A DNA stretch of 64,000 bases from Myoxocephalus aenaeus (taxonomy: Eukaryota > Chordata > Actinopteri > Perciformes > Cottidae), in NCBI GenBank assembly GCA_038501785.1, contig JBAMJR010000137.1, forward strand, positions 4,282,001 through 4,346,000, given 5' to 3'. Every line of letters starts with the position of its first letter. The stretch's first letter is position 1. Under the pieces are notes generated by a model. The model was not told the DNA's origin. It made no database searches and was given only the letters and a program-made list of their open reading frames with translations. Shown here piece after piece: positions 1-13,972 of the stretch. A program made the translations under genes and the position numbers.

Positions 1-799
1 CGCTAACAGTGCTTACAACGGCAACAGTGCTGACAGAGCTAACGGTGTAAATCAGGTTTAGCTCACGCACACCGAGGTAAGCTGACGATACACGGTGGCG
101 GGGCGGTGTTATCAGCGAAAGCCGCAGTCGAGCCCTGCTCTCCCACGCCTGCAGAGCGGCTAGCCAGTGGAACATGAACACGAAGGGAGGGAGGGTAGTA
201 AACGGGGAGGGCCAACAGTTTCAATAGGAATGATTCACATGATGGCCCGCCCGGCTAGCAAAACAAAGAAAAGAGAAGCTCAAATAACAACACACACAGA
301 GGGAGGGCATCTTCATTTTGCTGCCCAGGACGCCATTACTCCACTACATCCACTACATCCACTAAGAGCTCTTTTAAAACATGTTTTAAACGTTTCAGAA
401 CTATCATCAAAGTAGTTTCAAGAGAAGTAAAATGGTAAACCCACAAGTTATTGAGGAAAAAAACACATATAAACTTCTACAATGTTCATGTAACGATAAG
501 TTAATACTTTAAATTGTCACCTTTTTTATTTTAATAAAAAATATATTCTACAACGCCCTATCTGTAACCGAATTTATAAACCAAATACAGTTGTCCGTTT
601 TCACGTGGGGAGTTAATATTATACTGCAGGGAGACAATGTCCTCTTTATTGCATCACCTCATTGTCTTTCAATGACAAGATGACAATGTCCTCTGCTGTC
701 CATATTGGATGAAAGAGAAGGATACGTAAAGAGCATACAGCGAGGGACACTAACATCTTATTAGAATAATGGCCATCAAGAGGACGTGGTCCCTGCGTG

Positions 800-821
800 T
801 CTGTTCACAGTAGTGAACAGA
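800..821. repeat. 9-bp inverted repeat, 4-nt loop
   Basis: TCTGTTCAC and GTGAACAGA flank AGTA. The two halves also look like steroid-receptor half-sites (TGTTC and GAACA), though the spacing and order are not a classic response element. Confidence 0.6.
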
Positions 822-3800
822 CTTTCGTATTAGCTCCAGCTCTGTTGCCGGTAAGTGTCATGTAAAGTGACAGGTAATTTACATTTTTGATAAAATGATC
901 CTGCATTTTTTATTTGTCTTTGAAATTAAAGACTTCTTTAATCATTGTGGATGGAAGGGGACTTAGCCGACGTACTCATGTGTTTCTGATTGCATTAGAA
1001 CTGATGTGGCGTGGCATGATGGATATTTAATAGTTTTGCTGTCCCTCTGTATCATGTCAGGAGTCTGACATACACAGATGCTCCGGAGCATTCCAACCCA
1101 TACAGAATTGCTTTAATTATTAGGTCTATCATCTTGGTTTTGAGATGAGAGGAGGGGTGAGGAGAGCAGAGCAGAGCACAGCAGAGAAGAAGAAAAAGAA
1201 AGAGTAGACGTATAGACGAGTGAAACAAGGCCATGCTTGCAGAGTCAAAGGTTGTTGTCAAAGGTTTGGAATTAGTTTATCAGACATTTGTGCATGGTGA
1301 TGTGGTATCAAACTGACATGCCATATCTTGTTTGTCTCCAATACTTTTTTCTCCACAGTCCTCGTAGTGGGGCCTAATTGCTGTGAGTATCTACAGAGGC
1401 CGTGAAGAGCCCACGGCAGCCCTGTAGTGCCCCAGGCAGTGTGCTGATCAGACCTCTCCCTCAGCTGCGCTAAACTGTCATCTTCTACTACAGCCATGTG
1501 TTTTTATATTGCAGCATAAAACTGATTTTACTCGTTTTAAAAAGATCAGATGTTGGCCATGCCAATATGAGTAATTCAAAAGAAACACCACAATTGCGTC
1601 ACCAGTACCGCAGAAACATTCATCTGTGCATAAGCGTTGGCAAGACTATTCTTGATAATCCAGAGCTATAATGAAGGAACATAAAACGGAAATACAAATA
1701 TTCCTAGAATACTTTTTTATGGAAATAAAGAGGACAGATGAGAGCAGAGGCCAGAGAGTGATTATGTATGAGAGAACAGCCACTCTTATGCTGGCACCTG
1801 CAGCATGCGGGCCATCTGCATAGAGGGCCTGGAAATGAGGATGACAATGCTAATCACTGCCATGGAGGCCTGACTGGTGTGGATGAATGGCCATCCCAGG
1901 CTCTAAACACACTGAGTAGCGCTCATCACACAATGTTTTTGTCTGGGCATGCCAGGTCCACAAGCCTCCACCAACCCCGCCCTTTTCCTGTACACACTCC
2001 ATCACTCAGTGGCAACATGTGTATGGCTTCCTGTCAATTCAGGAAGTCTTGGTTCATGTCCCAGCCACATTAATGGACTAGGCAGAGGATACTTAGTCAT
2101 TTCCTATTTCCCTATTGAAGCAATTGTTTTTGGCTATTCTCATTCATCGTTGCCCCCCAAAACTGGATCATTATCTGTTTCTTGTTTCTGTATTGGTTGT
2201 TTCTTTCTTTCTTGCCCTCAATCCTTCATCCTAGAAATCTAGCATGTGCATCTTTGAAAGGTGTTTTCTTTTGGTACGTGATTCAAAGACAGCAGGCCCA
2301 AGGTGTTATTTTGAATATATGTTTTGTAATGAAGTCTTAACATTTGTCATAAAAAGGGGCAGTGATGTACTATAGCCTCAGGTCAAATCAAATTATCAGA
2401 GCAAGTGAAATTGTCTAGAGGATAAGATCAATCTAATGACAGATGTATTTTCATGACTGATGAATCAAAAGGCTAAATCAAATAAACAGGATTTTCAATT
2501 CGAGAAAAAGGTCTGGTTAATTCCTTTATCCTTAGAATATGAGAAGAATAAATGGAGAATGGCACATTTACACGCGCAGATAAAATACTGTGCCAAGACT
2601 TTCTTTGGGCACAGGGAGGGAAGGCCCATAGTCTCACTTTTCATCCTGATGGTTTCCAGCTGTAGTGTGGGCTTGCTTTTGCGGGTGTCCCCATAAGTGA
2701 ATGTGAAGAGGACCAGCTGCCTGGCAGCCGGGATCTCTTTGCATCCAGATTTTGGTAACCAGTAAACCTCTGTGTCCTTATAAAACTGGATGGTCTTTCT
2801 GAGGTAATCTCAAAACCTGCTGTTTGGATCCATTAGCTTGCATACAACAATATAGAATGCATATTGTGCATAGCAATTTCAGGGAATGGTAACAGGGATG
2901 TACAAAGATCTCTTATAATTCTAATCTTTTAGAAGTTGAGAATTCAAACCAACAGCAGTAACAGATAAAATTCCTAAAACACCAATATAGGTTACCTATT
3001 ATGATGAGTTTATTGTACTGCAATTGCCATTCTGTATTTGCAAACATGACCTTTACATGTGTTAATGCTATCTAGATAAGCACAAGTTAGTTTACTTAAT
3101 GGCCCACTTCATGGAGAGTTTCAGTGTGTTTTCATCCATATAGTGTAATTGGATCATGCTTACTTTGGGCAGGTTTTATTTGTGATGAAAGGAAAGAAGT
3201 TGAAGGATAACCATGTTGGTCAGCTAGTAGGTCAGTCTGCAAAACTTTGGTCAAATGCAAGATATATTTACAGCTAGATTGCCATAACATATTGTGTAGG
3301 GATTATTGTGGTCCCCAGATGATGAGTCTCAATAGTTTGGTGGTGGCCTGACTTTTTTTTTAGCACCACCATCAGAACACAAACACGTTGGTACCATGCT
3401 AAATGTAACATCTAATTATGTATTACAAATGATTACAGTCGAAATGATTGGCGTCCAAATAGTGACAGTACAACCATCATCAGGCCAAAGTTTCGGCTTG
3501 CAGACATAGATCATTAAGGTCTAACGCAACATTTACCACAACATGTTATGAGCAAATTCATACAGAGTGAAATTTTTCCATTTTGGACAAACCATTCACT
3601 TTATTTACCACAACATACAGATTTTTTTTTTACATTTTAAACTGTTTTAAAAATAGCCTTGACACATTTATAAAATATTAAACGAAAGAAAAATATCTAT
3701 TTTGAATACACATAAATGTAGTAATTAATTACCAAAACTTTTTCAAAGTTTGTCCACATTCAGTTTAAACCTGGATCGCTCTTTCAGACTGAGAAGTCCG

Positions 3801-4793
3801 GCTTTTTAGTGTCCTGTTGCAGCGGGTATGCACGCTGCAGTTTAACTTTCATGCGGGGGCTGTCGGAAAGCACTTCATTCTAATGTGCCCAAGTAAGAAA
3901 TAAAAGCCCAGACAACTGCATTACTGTCCAACCTGTCAGCTTTGTTAAAATATAAGCTCCATCCTGCCTGCCAGAGCCTTAAAAGCTGAGCTGGCAGAGC
4001 GCATGGCTGGAAGTGACAAAGGCAGATAACTGCAGCTGTAATTTTAGGAAAGGAGAATGGACACTTAAAGGCATATTTATCCATTTACAAGGAGTTTATT
4101 CTGTTCTCTATGAATCAATGATAAGCAGCATGCAGGAGACACAAGATACAATTTCCCACTCTGAAGTATCTCCCTTGTCACTACAATGAGAATTAAATTC
4201 AACATGCTGTCAGGTGTAATGGCATGCATGGTTCCCCTTAGCTGCAGTAAGCTTGTCTCATGGGGCAGAACAAACCAAAGTAGCGTGAAAACAAGACATT
4301 TCCTTTTGCTAAATCATAAACCCATTCTTTAAAAATTAAAAGAATTGCCTAAACAAATACCCTGAGATGGTTGTTAAAACATCTGCTATGACATAGTGCA
4401 AAACAAATGTCAACATATTTACAATATAAAAGATAATTTTACTACTCATTAGCCTGCATTTCTTATGGCAGTGTTAAGTCATTACAGTGACATTTCATTA
4501 GATCATACAACAACTTGAGTTGGATGTGCCTTTGATATTTCCCTCTATCACACTCATAATTCATTACCATTCGTAAGCCAGATCTTTCACAAAGGATATA
4601 GTCACTTTAAGTATATCTGACAAGTCCAGCTGTTTCTCAGATTGACTCTCAGCAGATTGCGCTTCCATGCTTCAGTTGGAAGGCTCAAGTCCCTCAGCAT
4701 TGCGTTTGGATATTGAGATGTTTCATGCAATTATGAAAACTTCATTGCTCACATAAAACGTCCATTTATTTAATCACAGTCTGTCTTTAGGTA

Positions 4794-4832
4794 GTGTCTG
4801 TGCATTGATGCAGTGCATCAATGCACAGACAC
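4794..4832. repeat. perfect 19-bp inverted repeat with 1-nt centre
   Basis: The left arm GTGTCTGTGCATTGATGCA and its exact reverse complement are separated by one G (4813). Arms of this length with almost no spacer are rare by chance and extrude easily as a cruciform. There is no surrounding transposon structure. Confidence 0.9.
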
Positions 4833-5902
4833 ATTTTTTCTTATTCAATGAGTTCGATCAAAAAAAGAATAGTCACGAATAATACCTAAGCAGAGACACC
4901 CACATGGGACGAAGGAGACCTCTTATCTGAGCCAGCTTGGGAAGCATAAATAAATGAGTAAATTTGCTCCAGCTGTATAATTGGCATACAATGATATTCC
5001 CTTATCCATCCAATTCTCTGTAGAATTCATATAATCCATACTTGTAGATATGGACTTGTTTAGAGCCATGGAATAAATAGCCACATTGAATAAATATGCG
5101 GAGAAGAAAATCTATATATGTAAGTGCTTATCTTAAAATTAAAGTTAGATTTATAAATGTACAAGTGTATTATCAGCTTGAGATGGAGTAACTTGACATG
5201 GATAGGATAATGCCCTCAGACACAAACAAGTGAAACAAAGCAAATGCTTGTGTATGTTCTGTCAATGCAAACTGATACGATGATTGTGACTTTAAAGAAT
5301 GACATTTTCATGACTAACCTCCTGTCGATAAGCACTCAACTTGAGAGAGCAATCTTAACATTGCTACTCAATCTGCTCATTTCAACATGATTTGTTTTAA
5401 TATTCTTGGAAATATACTGTGTAGTTTAAACAAAGCTACTGCCTCCACATACTATTGTGAAGTTATGGAATGACAGAGACACATTTTAGCTAATACCACT
5501 CCACTGCATGTCCACAACTTAACACTTAACTGCACTCCATAATGGGAGCGTTGGCCTTGGAAAGGAGCGATTGTCTTGTAAGTACGCATGATGTGCTAGC
5601 TGGCAGTGGAAACCTAGCCGCGTGGCTTACATTGGCTCATTTACAGTGATGCTGATCAAAATGCAATATGCATGGCCAGACGACACACTCTCAAAATTGT
5701 GGAATTATGAATGTGAACCTGTACAGAACTTTACTGTATGACTGTCATATTTGTTGTAATTGTTTGGTTACCTTTTTCAGTCCAATAAAAATGGGAATAG
5801 AAAGAAGTTGATTGAATTTGGTGGAGAATTGAGAAGTGTTCTACTTTATCTATTCTGTTGCATGTATCATTGTAGTTCACATGATAATTAATAGTAATTA
5901 TA

Positions 5903-5931
5903 TTTTGTGTTATACTTAATATAACACAAAA
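5903..5931. repeat. 12-bp inverted repeat, 5-nt loop
   Basis: TTTTGTGTTATA and TATAACACAAAA flank CTTAA. AT-rich, no function inferred. Confidence 0.75.
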
Positions 5932-6962
5932 GGGAAAAGGTATATTAACATTTTTGAGCTTAGATCATATTTGTCCGTAATCAATAAATTAGGGGAAATG
6001 CCAGTTCACAGTTAAAATTGAGTCTCCAGTCAAGCTGTTGAGTCTGCAGTTAATTTTTTTTTTCCTTTCTTTTTTTACATGTTGATCATACATTTAAATT
6101 GCGTCATGTGAATTGATTCCAGTGCAGCAGCACAAAAAGCCTGAGCGGAATGGCACAGCCACAACATGCTTGAAAGATGAGCAACTCACCCTTTTCCAGC
6201 CATTTATTGCAAACCTTTTCTACAAAGTGCTCCAATCGGAGCCATTACACGACTGAGGTGAAAATATTTGCTTTCATCGCCCATCTATTTGAACACTGGC
6301 CACATCCCCAGCCAGCATAATGCTCGGTGTATAGCAATCACACTTTTGCTTTGCATGTCATCATTTCCAAACAATTTACCAGCTGCAATTAACTGACTCC
6401 AGTTGTCATCACAGTGCTTTGTGAACTCTTCAGGACAGAAGTTAATTTATTAAAGAGACTAAAATAAAAGTATGCATTAAAAAGTGCACATGTGCATACA
6501 GTCTATACATGTATCACTGATGATTGCACATACCAATTGAAAATAAAAATGATCTCCATCTGATAAATTAGAAATAAAGCTGTTTGACAGGCCCCATTTG
6601 GTTAGAACAAATGTGAGGCATGAAAAATTGTTTGACACACTTTCATAAAAGCAAGTGGCAGCGACCCATCCTTTAACATGTGGTAATGGCCTCTCGTTGT
6701 TAGATTCAATGGAAACAGCTATTCATACTGTTATGTGATTGAAAAGAAAATTGAATCCTTTTGATGTTATAAATGTGTCTATTACCGCATTTGCACACAA
6801 CATTGCTATGGAAATTATAGAGAAAAGAGTTATTCTCTGGAGGAAATATGAAATATTGAATTATTTTGCTGCCTGAATATCAATAGTGTATGCGTTCTAA
6901 ACCAACTTTAAAACTATATGATTTTTCACTTGACTGAAAGCCTAAATTTACTATACTATATA

Positions 6963-6963
<1 letters not shown>

Positions 6964-6994
<31 letters not shown>
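6964..6994. repeat. (AT)n microsatellite
   Basis: About 15 AT/TA units directly following a TATACTATATAG stretch. Confidence 0.95.
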
Positions 6995-6999
<5 letters not shown>

Positions 7000-8174
7000 G
7001 AGAAAGGGTTAATGGTTAGATATGTTCTAATGAACAGCCTCTGCAGTTTACTGCTAAAGTTATGAGGAACTTTCTCTCTCTTTTACCTGATGGGATGTAT
7101 CTGCTGCTACTGTTGGAGTTCAAAAAAGGTTCATAGGTGTGATGGGTTAACACCACAGTTAGTAGCTGAAACATTATTTCATAAGGACATAATCCTATAT
7201 GTCAGGGTCAGCGTGGATATAAGGGATCCACTTTCTTTGTGAGATAGAGGCATTCAAAGGGTTATTCAGAGGATATCAGTCGTTACATGTGGAGGCCCCT
7301 GTGCTGGAGCCTTTTGCAGATGCATTGGATATTTTTTTCAGATTTTTTGTTCGGGTCCATATCAATTTAACTGAGTCTCTGAGTCTGCCATACTGTATCA
7401 CAGGTGCCCTGTACAAGTGCAGTCATATACTGACCACTGAGCAGCTCCACTACAGCGGTTGGGGGTTAAGTGCCTTGCTCAAGAGCCTCCCGGCTGGAAA
7501 GAAGTGAAGAATCATGCATTCACTTCTCCACGCTGACATTTACCTCTGGGTTGGGAAATTGAACATGTTTACTTCCAATATCAGGTTATCTGATCAGTTT
7601 TGAATTTGATTTAATGACTGAGGCCTTGTATTATGTTAACAAGTGGATTTCAACTAATGATTGATTTCAGTATTGATACATTTGTGTATTATTTTATATT
7701 GATATTGATGGTTTTCCATTGCTCTCGGTGAAATATTCAAATTGCTTGTTTTATCCAACAAAATATACAAACTCAAAGATGTTTTATACATGACAAATTA
7801 GAACATACATAATCACATTAAAAAAGATAGATGTTTGGCCTGTTTGCTTAAAAAATCTATTTATTGATGGTTTGTCAACTTACTCTTTCAGCTCTCAAAC
7901 AGGTTAATTATATACTATTATTCCTACCTTTGAAAGAAATACTGACACAAAATACTGAAATCAAAGCCAAGAATACTTTTCCATAATCATTTTTTAGAAT
8001 CAAATTTTGTCTCGGCTTGCATGTGATTCATTTAAAAGATGGAGAATGCAGAGCTAGCAAATGTGATGTATTTGCAGTCTGATGAAGGCACAGACAAAGG
8101 TTTAAATATCTATTTAATTTCCCCATTGTCACATTTTTATATACCTATGTAATGATCCATAGACCTATAGTCTA
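6995..8174. other. intergenic, possible repeat fragment
   Basis: No gene is seen. Around 7430-7495 a GGTTGGGGGTTAAGTGCCTTGCTCAAG stretch (only partly quoted as GTTAAGTGCCTTGCTCAAG) resembles a motif often seen in dispersed fish repeats. The remainder is AT-rich and featureless. Confidence 0.4.
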
Positions 8175-8199
8175 ATGTTGTGGTCGTATATATACGACC

Positions 8200-8206
<7 letters not shown>
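8175..8206. repeat. 32-bp perfect palindrome abutting (AT)n
   Basis: Positions 8175-8190 (ATGTTGTGGTCGTATA) and 8191-8206 are exact reverse complements with no spacer. It runs straight into an (AT)28 tract, so the palindrome plus the tract form a very easily melted, cruciform-prone site. Confidence 0.95.

Positions 8207-8260
<54 letters not shown>
8205..8260. repeat. (AT)n microsatellite
   Basis: 28 uninterrupted AT units directly after the 32-bp palindrome. Confidence 0.98.
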
Positions 8261-9915
<1,655 letters not shown>

Positions 9916-10156
9916 TGTGTACTGTACGTGTGTGTATTTGAGTGTAAAAAAAGCTCAGTGGCTGCAGGTGTGAAAGTAGCCCAGGCTGTGAACTCCACAC
10001 ACTCCCTCATCCTCTCTCACTTCCTCTCCAGCTCATTTCTTTTTCTTTTTCTCTGATTTGGTTATACACTGCTGCACTCTGCTCATTTGCATCTGCTCCT
10101 GACACCCGTGTACGAGTCACAAGCATCCCCTCCAACACACATACTCTCTTTCTCTC

Positions 10157-10159
<3 letters not shown>

Positions 10160-10202
<43 letters not shown>
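10160..10202. repeat. (CA)n microsatellite
   Basis: About 21 CA units after a C/T-rich stretch. Confidence 0.98.
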
Positions 10203-10206
<4 letters not shown>

Positions 10207-10474
10207 ACTACTATCATCATTCGCAGCCTGTACCGCTTTTGGAATACGATGAGGAAGAAATCCATGGTAAAACATGTGTAAACTGTTGGTGAAGAGGTTT
10301 CTGTCGGAACTTAGATATATAGATCTATAATATACATAAACTGTGTAAATATTTATAATAGAACCATCAGTTACATGAGAAGAAACATGTTTATGGAAGT
10401 AGACTTTGTGGTGTAAATATCATAAGCAAGTATAAGCCTGTTTTCTTTTGTCTTTTATTTCATCAACTTTGTCT

Positions 10475-10496
10475 CTGTGTGTGTGTGCGCACGCGC

Positions 10497-10551
<55 letters not shown>
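10475..10551. repeat. alternating purine-pyrimidine tract (GT/GC), Z-DNA prone
   Basis: 77 bp of unbroken purine-pyrimidine alternation: (GT)n, then a GCGCACGCGCGCGCAC core, then (GT)n again. The central CG-rich core lowers the energy of Z-DNA formation compared with plain GT. Confidence 0.95.
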
Positions 10552-10552
<1 letters not shown>

Positions 10553-13500
10553 TTGGTGGGGGTTGGGATTCGGAAACATATGTTTGTATTTATACCAATG
10601 TGTTTACGGAAAAGATTCAAGCATGGATGCACAAAGGAACTGATAATCAAATGTTTAATCCAATTAATTTATCCAAGCAGCAGAATGAACTGAATATATC
10701 AGGCGGCTCTGGTCATGGAGCTGTGCTGTTAAGAGAGCTGCAATGAAGTTCAATTAAGACACAATATAATAATTATAAACTGACTCAAGAGACAAGGCAG
10801 GGTTCATTTCTCCAAGCGCCATTCTTCTGAGAAAAAGCCTGATTTGTTAATCACAACTTCTTCAATAAGTAGGCACAGAAATGTGCCTCCAGTTTTGCCC
10901 ACCGGCTTTGGTATGGTAAATGCACCAGTTCCTTTTTGAAATGTTTTTCAATGTCACAGAACATTCACTACTGCACAGTAACTTGAGATAAAATAGAGAG
11001 CAAAATAGTCTAGTATGACGCCTACTCTCTGTGCTACTGTAATCCTCAACAGCCTTGTCGATGCACATTTCATGGTACAATAGCAGGTTAATTTCTGCAG
11101 AAATATATAACATCTACTAGAAGCATAAAGGATTCAGATATTACCACATAAGTACTGAACAGTATGCATGAACCAGGAATGATGCTAATGTTATTTTTTT
11201 ATTCTAATATACAGTAATGCAATCACACTAAGAAACTATAGGCTGTCTTCTAAAACGTGTTTGTATGGTTAAGAACAGTGCAGAGCAATCCTAAGCATTT
11301 GCAAGTCACAGGTCAGGCTAATTATGTCTTCTCGTGAAAAATAAGCCTGACCCTGTACAACTCATACAATCACACATTGATTTTCTAAAGACTGCGTGTT
11401 TAATAAATTTAGCTACAGTAGCAGGACCAGGTGGTCAATCATTGTCCCATTCTCAAAGCCCTTGATGAGCACTGAGAAAGATCACAGAAATAATACATCA
11501 TTGTTCTGTCTAATTACACCATGTCACAGACAAGAGCGGATTTGCATTTTAAACAAGCACTTGTTCTGATTGAGGAACAATCGCTATATATTTCATTAAA
11601 TTGTGAGCCATACAGAGGGCAGCACACTCCTTCCAAACATACATTACAGCTAGAAGAGATGAAACCCACAAAGCATTGAGTTTTACTCAAATATGTTCTA
11701 TCGGCAATTCAAGATATTCTTTAAAATATGTTTGTTTGTTTTCATTTCCTTTACACTTATGCATACTTCAGTGATATTTTTCCTCCCACCAACGATTAAT
11801 TTAATCTCGCAGCCTTCTTCAAGGTCTTTTTTCTATCCCCCCACTCCCAGTTCAAGCAGAAATGAGAGAGGGTCTGAGGAGAAAGGGAGAGGAAGAAGAA
11901 CTAAAACAAGATGCGAGAAGCAAATACGCTTTAACAGTTTCTGACTGCTTTTGCACTATTTTCTTAGAGTGGATTTGAAGCAGGGCTGGGCTGCTTCCTG
12001 AATATCTTACAGCCTCCTCAGTGTCTTTATCTACAATTCCACTTATTTACAGATCACTGGAGGAACATCTGCTCCAACACTTGCCCCAAATCTAAGAAGT
12101 GATGTTTTGCATTATACCATTTAATTTTTAATGCTGAAATTCAGTTCTCCTTCAAAACAGAAGAACTTTCATAGATAGGCTCCTTTTGATGACAACTAAA
12201 CAACATCCAATAGCCTGGAAATATACTGGAATTCAAGGGATAAACAAAATTGTGGCAAACAAACAACTACAGTAATGGTAAACACTGCAAAAGTTGACAA
12301 TATCACAGAAACATAAAAGTAGCAGCACCATTTTATCTTAGTTATAAACAAGTGTGAATGCAACTAATCAAATGAGATGAGTCACAATGTGTCAGAGAAT
12401 ACACAACAAATAACTTCTTAAGAGATGAAAAGTGTCTTGTTTTAGTTTTACAGAAATGACTAACAAGAAAAAGGGCCATGAATGATCCAATAGTATCAGA
12501 ATTCAACCAAAAAAGACAAAAAAAGGTAATGTACATAAACCAAAGTGTACATAAAAAACATCTGCTTCACAAAGCGGTTTAGAGCAAGCCATCCCGTACA
12601 ATTACTCTGAAGTAGATGCCGGCCATTGTCTTGCTGATCCATTCTGTTACCCTGACAGGCACAGGGAGGTTTTGATGCACCTGCATCTGTTCATCTGTAC
12701 AGCAATACAGGCTGGCCTCATGCCAACACCCCCCACTTCAACTACCGCCAAATACTACACATATTTGATTTGCAATGCAGCATAATAGTCCATCAGCTTA
12801 ATTATTACTGAGGAGTTCCATCATCCTGAACGTTTCTGCACAGAATTGCAGGAGCAAGAAAGAATAGCTCATAATTTACATTGACATGTGGCAAAACAAC
12901 AATGTCCTTTTTCTGCTGCTCATTGAGAACATACCAGCGTTTCGTGTTTTTTATGTTTTATACACATTATAATTGTGAATGCAAGCGAGGAAAGAGAAAA
13001 GAAGAACAGTTTCATTTACAAATAATATCTGGGATCAGACGCACTGGGACTTCTCACCAGGCATATATTGTAATAAGCTACTAGAATAATAATATTTATT
13101 ATAATATGAATTTGAAATGTACATATCCAAAGTTATTCTTAAATCAAGCAAATCATTCCTAATTTTAAGGAAAGGTTTCACACACATCAGAGCTTCTAAA
13201 ATGTTCAATGTTGCTGAAGGAAGCACTCAAAGTGAATACTCCACATACAATGGATGTATAGTAGATCGGGAAGGAATAACAGAGTGAGAGAGGTTATCAA
13301 ACCGAGAGAAACCTCACACAGTTCTTTTGCAATAAATTGAACTCAGAAATGTGAATCGTATAATAACTTACTTGTCGGGTAGTTTACCAGTTGGCTCTAA
13401 TGTTATTGTACGGTGTGAGTCAGGAGCAACACCCTGGCCAAACTGAAACAGTGAATAAGGTTCCTACACTGGAGTCGGCCAAGCATGTATGGGACTGTTT

Positions 13501-13933
13501 GTATTGGATGCAGGTCATGGAACTGATTTCATAACAACACACAGTCTGTGCGCTGCACAGTGCACTATTTCTTCTTCTAAATGTGAGCGTCATGCTAAGT
13601 TTGACTACAATACATACATGTTGGACCATTTGCTGCATTTACACCAGAATGTTTTTATACGGAAATATGTCAATACCAAATACATTTTAAAACATATTCA
13701 GCTGGTGCTTCATGTTGAAAACATACTATGAACCTAGTCACTACTGTTCAGAAGTATTTTTTGTAGTTGTGAGTGGTCTGGTAACTGGTAAGCCTTCTTG
13801 TAAAACAAATGCAAGATGCACTAATACTATCACTAAACATGTGGTTTTTTTTCTGCCTGGTATTTAAAACCCCTCTAAACTCCACCTTTACTGCGTTCAA
13901 TTAATGACAATTACAGTACTGTTGCATAGTTAT
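10552..13933. other. intergenic, nothing recognised
   Basis: Unique-looking AT-rich sequence. A purine-rich run (GAGAGAGGGTCTGAGG and on) is near 11865. No exon or repeat family is supported. Confidence 0.5.
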
Positions 13934-13941
13934 GGGGGGAT

Positions 13942-13971
<30 letters not shown>
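13942..13971. repeat. 30-nt G homopolymer
   Basis: Thirty consecutive G, preceded by GGGGGGAT. It is a strong potential G-quadruplex, and a place where sequencing or assembly length is unreliable. Confidence 0.95.

Positions 13972-13972
<1 letters not shown>

Larger units (their letters stand above)
1..6950. other. intergenic DNA downstream of sox6, no gene seen
   Basis: AT-rich, largely non-repetitive sequence. The first 50 bases carry imperfect GCTAACAGTGCT-type repeats, and the first 200 bases are rich in CpG compared with what follows. A GAG/GTAAGC donor-like site occurs near 84. A possible short exon (acceptor TTCACAG near 810, donor CCG/GTAAGTG near 850) is noted under findings. Inverted repeats occur at 800-821, 4794-4832 and 5903-5931. 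No open frame shows protein-family character. Confidence 0.6.
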
